Part shown: positions 54,037 to 61,781 of the stretch, piece after piece
Layout: each line of letters starts with the position of its first letter
How positions within the stretch are numbered: the first letter of the stretch is position 1
NCBI RefSeq assembly: GCF_947496075.1
Contig: NZ_CANMBJ010000005.1
Span: forward strand, 186,001 to 250,000
DNA from: an uncultured Tateyamaria sp.
GTDB lineage: Bacteria > Pseudomonadota > Alphaproteobacteria > Rhodobacterales > Rhodobacteraceae
Direction: 5' to 3'
Length of the DNA stretch: 64,000 bases
Notes under the pieces: model-generated
The model's input: only the letters and a program-made list of their open reading frames with translations
Told to the model about the DNA's origin: nothing
Databases searched by the model: none
Program-made: the position numbers and the translations under genes

Positions 54037-54950
54037 CACGCTTTCGGCGCCCGCTTTGTCAGTCCCAATTTCTCGCGCACCTCTGCCGGTCCGATGACCC
54101 GCGCACCCATGTTTTCAATGATAGTGCCCGCCCGTTCGACCAACTGCCAATTCTGCGCCAGTTCGCCCTTGCCCAGCCACAGATTGTCCTCAAGACCCAC
54201 GCGCACATTGCCGCCCGCCAGTACCGCCGCCGCGACATAGGCCATCTGGTTCCGCCCAAGCGAGAAAGCGGAAAACGTCCAGTCATCCGGCACGTTGTTG
54301 ACCATCGCCATGAAGGTATTCAGGTCATCCGGCGCGCCCCAAGGCACGCCCATGCACAGTTGCACCAGCGCGGGCGCGTCCAGAACGCCATCCTTAACCA
54401 GTTGTTTTGCATACCATAAATGGCCTGTGTCAAAGGCTTCGATCTCGGGCTTCACGCCCAGTTCCGTCATCATCCGACCCATGGCGGTCAGCATGCCGGG
54501 CGTGTTGGTCATCACATAATCGGCCTCGGCAAAGTTCATGGTGCCGCAATCCAGAGTGCAAATCTCCGGCAGGCATTCCGCCACATGCGCCACCCGTTCG
54601 GACGCGCCGATCATGTCAGTGCCATCCTCTTTCAAGGGCAGAGGGGCTTCGACATCGCCAAAGATCATGTCGCCACCCATTCCAGCGGTCAGGTTCAGGA
54701 CAACATCGACATCCGCGTCGCGAATACGGTCCGTAACCTCCCGATAATATTCAATTTTCCGGCTCGGCACCCCTGTCTCCGGATCCCGCACATGGCAATG
54801 CACCACAGCCGCTCCGGCCTTGGCTGCGGCGATCGCGCTGTTGGCAATCTCTTCAGGACTGCGCGGTACATGGGGGCTACGATCCTGCGTGCCGCCCGAT
54901 CCGGTCACGGCACAGGTGATGAAAACCTCACGATTCATGGTCAGCGGCAT
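54036..54950 (-). CDS. BKACE-family 3-keto acid cleavage enzyme (dehydrocarnitine cleavage)
   Basis: This 304-residue TIM-barrel enzyme has the zinc-binding GAAVVHCHVRDPETG (His about 51 and 53), LNLTAGMGGDM, LDCGTMNF and the C-terminal VGLEDNLWLGKGELA. BKACE enzymes condense a beta-keto acid with acetyl-CoA, releasing acetoacetate and a CoA thioester. Next to carnitine dehydrogenase, the likely substrate is 3-dehydrocarnitine and the product betainyl-CoA. GGAGGG precedes the ATG at 54950. Confidence 0.9.
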   Translation of the reverse strand: MPLTMNREVFITCAVTGSGGTQDRSPHVPRSPEEIANSAIAAAKAGAAVVHCHVRDPETGVPSRKIEYYREVTDRIRDADVDVVLNLTAGMGGDMIFGDVEAPLPLKEDGTDMIGASERVAHVAECLPEICTLDCGTMNFAEADYVMTNTPGMLTAMGRMMTELGVKPEIEAFDTGHLWYAKQLVKDGVLDAPALVQLCMGVPWGAPDDLNTFMAMVNNVPDDWTFSAFSLGRNQMAYVAAAVLAGGNVRVGLEDNLWLGKGELAQNWQLVERAGTIIENMGARVIGPAEVREKLGLTKRAPKA

Positions 54951-55020
54951 GTGTCCCTCCTTGCATTCAAGGGCACTCTGCCATTCCTTGTGATCCAAAC
55001 TTGTCAAAAAGCGAATTGAT

Positions 55021-55962
55021 ATGACGAAAACCGCAATACTCGTCCTGCAAAATACAAACACCCTTTCGCTCGCAGCAGCCGTTGACCCCCTACGCGCAGC
55101 CAACCGACAGTCCCAGCGCAAACTCTACGATTGGAGCTTTGCAACACCAACCAACGAGGACGTTCAACTGACCAGCGGTCTGACCGTGCCCACCGCACCG
55201 CTGCAACGCGTCGTATCCTGCAACCTTCTGATCCTTGTGGCCGGGTTCAACGTGATCCCGCAAGCCACCCCGGCCCTATTGTCGAGCATCCGACGCCTCA
55301 CCGCACCTGACACCGTCCTCATGACCATTGATGGCGGCGCATGGCTGGCGGCAAAGGCTGGCTTGCTTGACGGACACACCGCCACCACCCATTGGGAGGA
55401 CCTGGCCGAGTTCTCTGCAAGTTTCCCGGACATCATGCTGCAAAATGCAAGGTTCGTGACATCCGGCAGACGATGGACCAGCAGCGGCGCAGCACCGACC
55501 CTCGACATGATGCTGCAGCTGATCGAGGTCCAACACGGAGCATCATTGTCCGCGCGTGTCGCCGCTGGCTTTATCCATACACGCGCCCCATCGTCCACTG
55601 ACCCGCAGATCCGGCACCCGGACGCGCGTCAACACAGTGCACTGACACACAAGGCTCATGCCATAATGGAAAGCGCGCTGGACACCCCTGTTCCCATCCC
55701 AGCCATCGCGAAGCGGCTCGGGCTCAGCACCCGCAGCCTGCAACTCCACTTCCAGCAAGTGCTTGGGATCACGCCGAAAACGCATTACCTTACCCTTCGG
55801 TTAGCGGAAGCGCACAGGCTGATCAAGCATACAGAAACACCGCTGCACAGTATCGCTCTCGCCACAGGTTTCGGATCTCAATCCAGCCTTGCCCGGGCAC
55901 ATACAGAAAAATACGGGGAAAGCCCGCGCGCAACACGCGCTGCGCATCGCTTTGACCAGTAG
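55021..55962 (+). CDS. GlxA/CdhR-type AraC-family regulator of the carnitine operon
   Basis: This 313-residue regulator joins an N-terminal DJ-1/PfpI-like domain (TKTAILVLQNTNTLSLAAAV, IDGGAWLAAKAGLLDGHTAT) to a C-terminal AraC-type DNA-binding domain (IPAIAKRLGLSTRSLQLHFQQVLGITPKTHYLTLRLAEAHRLIKH). Its divergent position over a 70-base gap from BKACE matches CdhR, the carnitine catabolism activator. The effector pocket lacks the usual Cys, as in other regulator members. Confidence 0.88.
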   Translation: MTKTAILVLQNTNTLSLAAAVDPLRAANRQSQRKLYDWSFATPTNEDVQLTSGLTVPTAPLQRVVSCNLLILVAGFNVIPQATPALLSSIRRLTAPDTVLMTIDGGAWLAAKAGLLDGHTATTHWEDLAEFSASFPDIMLQNARFVTSGRRWTSSGAAPTLDMMLQLIEVQHGASLSARVAAGFIHTRAPSSTDPQIRHPDARQHSALTHKAHAIMESALDTPVPIPAIAKRLGLSTRSLQLHFQQVLGITPKTHYLTLRLAEAHRLIKHTETPLHSIALATGFGSQSSLARAHTEKYGESPRATRAAHRFDQ

Positions 55963-56035
55963 CCTTTGCAAAACCTTTCCAGTCAGGTGAATCTGGGTAG
56001 GCTCACCGAGTGTCGAATGCACTAGCGCAGTTGGA

Positions 56036-57079
56036 TCAATAGGGCATCGGATGCGCGCGATGGGCAGTGTCAAGATCGGCCAGCACTTCATCGCTCAGTT
56101 GCAAATCAGCCGCACCGATGGCCACGTCCAGTTGGTCCATCGTTGTGGCCCCGAAGATGACAGAGCACATGAAGGGGCGCGTCATACACCACGCCAAGGC
56201 CATCTGGCTTGGATCCAGACCATGTTTGCGCGCAACGGCCAGGTAGGCATCGACTGCTTCGAAAGCCCGCTCGGTCTTGCGGCCGCCCAAATCAGCATTC
56301 AGGGTCATGCGTGACCCGGTGGGCACGACCCCACCTTGATATTTACCGGTCAAAAGGCCGGTCGCCAAAGGCGAAAACGACAAAAGCCCGACATCTTCGT
56401 TTACGCTGAGCTCGGCCATGTCGGTGTCATATAGACGACACATCAGAGAGTACTCGTTCTGGACTGACGCCACACGCGGCCCACCTGTTTGTTCAGCAAT
56501 AGCAAGCCATGCAGCGGTACCCCAGGCGCTTTCATTCGACAGGCCAAATGCACGAATGGTTCCCCGATCCACCTCGCGCTGCAGCGCGCCCAGACAATCT
56601 GCCATGTTCTGACGAACGGCTACGGGGTCTTGCCCGGACGGGTCATACGTCCAGTCTTGGCGGAACATGTAACTGCCACGGTTCGGCCAGTGAAACTGAT
56701 AAAGATCAATATAATCGGTCCGCAGTCGGCGAAGCGATCCTTCAACGGCCTCAGGAATCGTGGCGCCACTGATATCCGCACCATCCCGGACATGGCGCAT
56801 ACCTGACCCCGAATGTTTCGTGGCCAGGATCATGTCGTCGCGTGCACCACCGCGTTCGAACCACAGGCCGATGATGTCCTCAGTCCGCCCCACGGTTTCA
56901 GCGCTTATGGGGTTCACCGGGTACATCTCTGCCGTGTCGACGAAGTCTATTCCTGCAGCAAGCGCACGGTCGATCTGAGCGTGGCCTTCTTCCGGTGTGT
57001 TCTGTGTGCCCCAGGTCATTGATCCCAGACATAAGGCTGACACATCGATCCCCGTGCGTCCCAGCTTGCGTCGTTCCAT
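56036..57079 (-). CDS. Aldo/keto reductase
   Basis: This 347-residue TIM-barrel oxidoreductase has the catalytic Asp-Tyr in FVDTAEMYPVNP, Lys in DMILATKHSG and His in DLYQFHWPNRG, plus the NADPH region VIFGATTMDQLDVAIGAADL. Its length and FHWPNRG segment resemble Tas-like proteins. Substrate unknown. It is divergent from imuA; the LexA box lies in the 123-base gap and could touch its promoter too. Confidence 0.9.
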   Translation of the reverse strand: MERRKLGRTGIDVSALCLGSMTWGTQNTPEEGHAQIDRALAAGIDFVDTAEMYPVNPISAETVGRTEDIIGLWFERGGARDDMILATKHSGSGMRHVRDGADISGATIPEAVEGSLRRLRTDYIDLYQFHWPNRGSYMFRQDWTYDPSGQDPVAVRQNMADCLGALQREVDRGTIRAFGLSNESAWGTAAWLAIAEQTGGPRVASVQNEYSLMCRLYDTDMAELSVNEDVGLLSFSPLATGLLTGKYQGGVVPTGSRMTLNADLGGRKTERAFEAVDAYLAVARKHGLDPSQMALAWCMTRPFMCSVIFGATTMDQLDVAIGAADLQLSDEVLADLDTAHRAHPMPY

Positions 57080-57171
57080 GTCAGGCCCTCCTGTTGCGTC
57101 CGGGTGACCCTAGCGGCCAGACCCTTGGGGACAAGCCAAAAATCTGCCCGTTTCGCGCAAATCAGAATTGA

Positions 57172-57186
57172 GAACATATAAAGAAC
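57172..57186 (+). promoter_or_regulatory. LexA (SOS) box in front of imuA
   Basis: GAAC (57172-57175), a 7-base ATATAAA spacer, then GAAC (57183-57186), 16 bases before the imuA ATG. This is the exact GTTC-N7-GTTC direct repeat of alphaproteobacterial LexA read on the other strand. Confidence 0.85.
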
Positions 57187-57202
57187 ACGCTACCGTATAG
57201 AC

Positions 57203-57844
57203 ATGCCATTGCCCACGTCACTTGCCCAGCACACCAAATCAGGCGTCCGCGCTTGTCTGCCCCTGTTGTCCGAAGGGGCGCAACATGGGCTTGGGCATGG
57301 GTTGGCAATGGGCCGGGTACACGAGGCTTGTGGCCCTGCCCGCCACCGGCTTGCCATGTGGCTGGTGGCACAAACCAAGGGTCCAGTGATCTGGATCACC
57401 CCGGATTGGAGCACGGAACACCTGAACCCTTGTGGCATGATGCCGTCACTCGACCCAGCACGGCTGATCATAGTCCATGCAAAGCGGGCGGATGACGTGT
57501 TGTGGAGTATGGAAGAAGTTTTGCGCAGCGGCACCGTGCCCCTTGCCATCGCCGATATGCCCGGCCTGCTAGGCCTGACCCCGGTCCGCCGCATGCATCT
57601 GGCGGCCGAAAACGGAGGAGCGGGCAAAGGCGACGCCCCGCTGGGCCTGTTGCTGACGCCTGGAATGGGCGGTGCACAGGGTGTTGAAAGCCGCTGGCAT
57701 TTGACCCCTGATCACCGGGGCGACCAAGGCCGTTGGCGTCTGACACGGCTGCGTGCACGCGCTGCCCCTGAACAGACGTGGGAAATCACGCGTCATCCTG
57801 ATCACGTGCTTCCCCGCATCTCCGGGTCGATAAAGGCTGCGTGA
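57203..57844 (+). CDS. imuA: ImuA-like SOS mutagenesis protein
   Basis: This 213-residue protein resembles ImuA, a RecA/SulA-related accessory protein of the ImuA-ImuB-DnaE2 translesion system. The N-terminal GRVHEACGPARHRLAMWLVA, the GPVIWITPDW strand, LIIVHAKRADDVLWSMEEVL and the C-terminal RWRLTRLRARAAPEQTWEIT fit the family. The LexA box supports SOS control. Unusually, no imuB or dnaE2 follows: the next gene encodes a YceI protein. I see no strong ribosome site. Confidence 0.78.
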   Translation: MPLPTSLAQHTKSGVRACLPLLSEGAQHGLGHGLAMGRVHEACGPARHRLAMWLVAQTKGPVIWITPDWSTEHLNPCGMMPSLDPARLIIVHAKRADDVLWSMEEVLRSGTVPLAIADMPGLLGLTPVRRMHLAAENGGAGKGDAPLGLLLTPGMGGAQGVESRWHLTPDHRGDQGRWRLTRLRARAAPEQTWEITRHPDHVLPRISGSIKAA

Positions 57845-57907
57845 CCTGCGACTAAATCCAAGGCTGGCGTGTTACCTCTGCAGAACAGACCTGCAAAGGA
57901 CATCGTC

Positions 57908-58495
57908 ATGAACCGCCGCCACTTGCTACTTTGTGCCCTCGCCACACTCACGCCGCGTACAGGTTGGGCTGTCCCCACCCCCTATCGCCTTGGTACAGGC
58001 GGCGCGACGATCACCTATACATTCATGCTGAACGGCGCGCCGGTGAAAGGAACGGTGCCTGTCAACCAAGCCGACCTGACCGTTGACCCCAACAATCTGG
58101 ACAAGTCCACCGCCCTCGTCAGCGCCGATGTGCGCCGTGCACGCACCGGTCTGATCTTTGCAACAGAAGCGCTGAAATCACCTTCGGTTCTTGATGCGCA
58201 AAACCATCCCACCGCCCGCTTCCGATCAACACGTGTAAAGCTGGGGGCCGGTGGGCGTCTTTCCGATGGCGCCACGCTCGAAGGGGATCTGACATTGCGC
58301 GGTGTCACCCGCCGCATTCGCTTCGATGCGGGTCTGTTTCGCGCCCGCGGCAGTGCCGCAGAGGACTTCAGCACTCTTACCGTCATGCTGAAAGGCCGTA
58401 TCGACCGGCGCGAATTCGGCGCAACAGGCTATGCTAATCTGGTGGACGACACCGTCGGCATCGACATCGTTGCCGAAATCACGGCAGCTGGCTGA
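57908..58495 (+). CDS. YceI-family exported protein
   Basis: This 195-residue protein has a signal peptide (MNRRHLLLCALATLTPRTGW, cleavage after about AVP) and the YceI lipid-binding barrel: TPYRLGTGGATITYTFMLNG, DLTVDPNNLDKSTALVSADV, PTARFRSTRVKLG and LEGDLTLRGVTRRIRF. YceI proteins bind isoprenoid or polyprenoid chains in the periplasm. The ATG at 57908 is the start of the signal peptide. It is on the same strand as imuA and the MFS gene. Confidence 0.88.
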   Translation: MNRRHLLLCALATLTPRTGWAVPTPYRLGTGGATITYTFMLNGAPVKGTVPVNQADLTVDPNNLDKSTALVSADVRRARTGLIFATEALKSPSVLDAQNHPTARFRSTRVKLGAGGRLSDGATLEGDLTLRGVTRRIRFDAGLFRARGSAAEDFSTLTVMLKGRIDRREFGATGYANLVDDTVGIDIVAEITAAG

Positions 58496-58562
58496 AAAAC
58501 GACGCAGGCCCGTCGAATACCCGCTAGGCAAGCCCCCCGACTCGCGCCACAAGGAGCTTGCA

Positions 58563-59786
58563 ATGCGCATGCTCATCTCCTTCGCGGCCCTGTTTCTGTC
58601 GGTCATTCTGCTGCAACTCAGTTCAGGCGCGCTTGGTCCGCTGGATGCGCTGTCGGGTCTCGCGCTCGACTTCACACGGCAAGAGATCGGCCTGCTGGGA
58701 TCTGCCCATTTTCTGGGTTTCTTCATTGGATGCTGGTGGGCACCACGTCTGATGGGCAGCGTCGGGCACAGCCGCGCCTTTGCTGCCTTTACCGCAGCAG
58801 GAGCCATCGGATTGATCGCTCATATGATGATCGTGGACCCGATAGCCTGGGCAGTGATGCGCGTCGCGTCCGGCATGTGCGTTGCAGGCTGCTACACCGT
58901 GATCGAAGCCTGGCTCCAATCCAAGGTCACGAATGCCACCCGCGGTCGAACCATGGGTGTGTACCGGTTGATGGATATGGGCGCGTCCCTCGCCGCCCAG
59001 CTTGTGATCGGGGTGCTCGAACCAGCAAGCTATGTTAGCTACAACTTGTTGGCCATCGTGTGTTGCGCGGCTCTGTTGCCCCTAACCTTGACCAAGGTGA
59101 AACAGCCTGAAACACCGAGCGCCCCACGTCTCCGCCCCAGATTGGCAATCGAACGCTCTCCGCTGGCTGCCGCAGGGGTCGTAGTGGCCGCCCTGTCCAG
59201 CGCATCCTTCCGTATGGTCGGCCCCATCTATGGTCAGGAAGTGGGACTAACAGCACAGCAAATCGCATGGTTCATGGCCGCCTTCGTGCTGGGAGGGGCG
59301 CTGGCGCAATATCCCGTGGGGTGGCTGGCTGACAAGTTTGACCGCCGCTGGGTGCTGATCTGGCTGTCGGCCGCAGCAATGGGCAGCTGTGCGATCACAG
59401 CCCTTGCAACCGACCTTGATACAACGGGCATAATGCTGACCGCCGGACTATTCGGTCTGACAACTTTTCCCATCTATTCGGTGGCTGCGGCACACGCCCA
59501 TGACTTTGCCGATGCTTCGGAGCGGGTAGAACTGTCAGCCGCGTTGATGTTCTATTTCGCCCTCGGTGCCATCGCAGCCCCGATTACTGCCTCGGCCCTG
59601 ATCGACGCTTTCGGCCCACCTGCGCTATTCGCCATGATCGCGGTAGGGCATGCTATTCTGATCGTCTTTGGTTTAGCTCGGATGCGCGCCCGTGCCACGC
59701 CGACCAAGCGTACGCGTTACATCTACGCCCCACGGACATCCTTCCTGATTGGGCGTTTGACGGGCCGCAGTCGCGACAACAAGTAA
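58563..59786 (+). CDS. MFS transporter
   Basis: This 407-residue inner membrane transporter has twelve hydrophobic segments and the MFS loop-2/3 signatures (DFTRQEIGLLGSAHFLGFFI, and AQYPVGWLADKFDRRWVLIW in the second half). It resembles the YcaD-like group. AAGGAG lies 8 bases before the ATG. The C-terminus is basic (KRTRYIYAPRTSFLIGRLTG). Substrate unknown. Confidence 0.88.
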   Translation: MRMLISFAALFLSVILLQLSSGALGPLDALSGLALDFTRQEIGLLGSAHFLGFFIGCWWAPRLMGSVGHSRAFAAFTAAGAIGLIAHMMIVDPIAWAVMRVASGMCVAGCYTVIEAWLQSKVTNATRGRTMGVYRLMDMGASLAAQLVIGVLEPASYVSYNLLAIVCCAALLPLTLTKVKQPETPSAPRLRPRLAIERSPLAAAGVVVAALSSASFRMVGPIYGQEVGLTAQQIAWFMAAFVLGGALAQYPVGWLADKFDRRWVLIWLSAAAMGSCAITALATDLDTTGIMLTAGLFGLTTFPIYSVAAAHAHDFADASERVELSAALMFYFALGAIAAPITASALIDAFGPPALFAMIAVGHAILIVFGLARMRARATPTKRTRYIYAPRTSFLIGRLTGRSRDNK

Positions 59787-59846
59787 CAGGTCTTTTCCAC
59801 CGGGCATCCCGCTGATACATGGGCCGCAATCATTCAAAGGCCCATC

Positions 59847-61559
59847 ATGCAGCGTCATCTGATCACGTCCGCCATTCCCTACATCAACGGGATCAAGCAT
59901 CTAGGCAACCTTGTTGGCAGCCAGTTGCCAGCCGACCTTTATGCCCGCTACCAGCGTGCGCGGGGAAACGAGGTCTTGTTTTTGTGCGCCACCGATGAAC
60001 ACGGAACGCCAGCTGAGCTTGCAGCAGCCAAAGCTGGCAAACCAGTGGCTGAATACTGCGCGGAGATGCACAAGATCCAGGCCGAGATTGCCAAGGGTTT
60101 TCGTCTATCCTTTGACCATTTCGGACGGTCGTCATCGCCTCAGAACCACGCTTTGACCCAGCACTTTGCCGGTCGGTTGGCCGATGCGGATTTGATCCGT
60201 GAGGTGACAGAGAAACAAGTCTATTCCAACGCGGATGGCCGCTTCCTCCCTGACCGATACATCGAGGGCACCTGCCCAAATTGCGGCTATGATAAGGCGC
60301 GCGGCGACCAGTGCGAGAATTGCACCAAGCAACTGGACCCAACCGATCTGATCGAGCCGCGGAGTGCAGTGTCCGGCTCAACCGATCTCGAGGTGCGTGA
60401 AACCAAGCACCTTTATCTGCGTCAATCCGCGCTCAAGGATGACCTGAACGCCTGGATCGATAGCAAGACCGATTGGCCTTTGCTAACCACGTCGATTGCC
60501 AAGAAGTGGTTGCACGATGGTGACGGCCTGCAGGACCGCGGGATCACAAGAGATCTGGACTGGGGCATTCCCGTGCGCCGTGGCGACGCTGACTGGCCCG
60601 GTATGGAGGGCAAGGTATTCTACGTCTGGTTCGACGCGCCAATCGAATACATAGCCTGCGCTGGCGAGTGGTCAGATGCGCACGGCGGCGCAGATTGGGA
60701 ACGTTGGTGGCGGACCGACAAGGGCGCAGATGACGTGCGCTATACCCAGTTCATGGGTAAAGACAACGTGCCGTTCCACACGCTCAGTTTTCCGGCCACC
60801 ATCCTTGGTTCTGGAGAGCCGTGGAAAATGGTCGATCACCTCAAGTCTTTCAACTACCTGAACTACGATGGCGGTCAGTTCTCGACCAGCCAGGGGCGGG
60901 GTGTGTTCATGGACCAGGCGCTGGAGATCTTGCCCGCCGACTATTGGCGCTGGTGGTTGTTGTCCAATTGTCCCGAGACATCGGATTCAGAGTTCACGTG
61001 GGAACTCTTCCAGCAAGGTGTGAACAAGGACCTCGCAGACGTCCTTGGCAATTTCGTAAGCCGCGTCACAAAATTCTGCCGTTCCAAGTTCGGAGAGATC
61101 GTTCCGAAAGGCGGAGTGTATGGAGACCGAGAAGAAACGCTGATTGCAGAACTGGACGCCCGCCTCACACGCTATGCTCAGATGATGGACTCCATGGAAG
61201 TGCGTAAATCAGCGCAAGAGCTTCGCGCTATCTGGGTCGCAGGGAACGAGTATCTCCAGGCCGCCGCTCCGTGGGCAACCATCAAGGAGGACCCCGAGAC
61301 GGCAGCCATGCAGATCCGTCTTGGCCTGAACTTGATCTCGTTCTATGCCACCTTGTCCGCGCCGTTCATCCCGGATGCGGCCCAAAAGATGAACACCGCG
61401 CTGCAGATCGAAAAGGCACAGTGGCCAAGCAACGCATCAGATGCCCTCGACAGCTTGCCTGCCGGACAAAGTTTTGCCGTGCCTGAAAATCTTTTCGCCA
61501 AGATCAGCGACGAAGACAGAAAGGACTGGCAAGATCGTTTCGCCGGAGGCCGTGCTTGA
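59847..61559 (+). CDS. metG: Methionine--tRNA ligase
   Basis: This 570-residue class I synthetase charges methionine tRNA. The HIGH-type motif is [20 protein letters not shown], the zinc knuckle is [17 protein letters not shown] (about 148-164), and the connecting regions [20 protein letters not shown] and [13 protein letters not shown] are present. The KMSKS position reads [11 protein letters not shown], a substituted form seen in some bacterial MetRS. No C-terminal EMAP/tRNA-binding extension is present. It stands alone; 222 bases with a strong inverted repeat follow. Confidence 0.95.
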   Translation: MQRHLITSAIPYINGIKHLGNLVGSQLPADLYARYQRARGNEVLFLCATDEHGTPAELAAAKAGKPVAEYCAEMHKIQAEIAKGFRLSFDHFGRSSSPQNHALTQHFAGRLADADLIREVTEKQVYSNADGRFLPDRYIEGTCPNCGYDKARGDQCENCTKQLDPTDLIEPRSAVSGSTDLEVRETKHLYLRQSALKDDLNAWIDSKTDWPLLTTSIAKKWLHDGDGLQDRGITRDLDWGIPVRRGDADWPGMEGKVFYVWFDAPIEYIACAGEWSDAHGGADWERWWRTDKGADDVRYTQFMGKDNVPFHTLSFPATILGSGEPWKMVDHLKSFNYLNYDGGQFSTSQGRGVFMDQALEILPADYWRWWLLSNCPETSDSEFTWELFQQGVNKDLADVLGNFVSRVTKFCRSKFGEIVPKGGVYGDREETLIAELDARLTRYAQMMDSMEVRKSAQELRAIWVAGNEYLQAAAPWATIKEDPETAAMQIRLGLNLISFYATLSAPFIPDAAQKMNTALQIEKAQWPSNASDALDSLPAGQSFAVPENLFAKISDEDRKDWQDRFAGGRA

Positions 61560-61625
61560 CGGCAACCCGTCCAGCGGGCATGCGCCGAAAATGTGAGTAA
61601 CGCCGCCTCTTTTGTTTTGTGAGTG

Positions 61626-61665
61626 AAGCGTTCGTGTAGGGCTGATGAGCGCTACACGAACGCTT
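61626..61665. repeat. Perfect 14-base inverted repeat downstream of metG
   Basis: AAGCGTTCGTGTAG (61626-61639) and CTACACGAACGCTT (61652-61665) pair perfectly around a 12-base loop. No T-run follows on either side, so it is not a classic terminator. It lies between metG (plus) and a chemotaxis receptor gene (minus), in a gap (61560-61781) otherwise without a visible gene. Confidence 0.6.
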
Positions 61666-61781
61666 GTTCATACCGGAGACTTTTGGTGCCGCAGGCCCTG
61701 TCATTCCGGTATCACGCACCGGCGGTATCGTCATGAATTCCGTCGATATGGTTTTGCGCAAGCCAAAGTTGATCAAATGGG

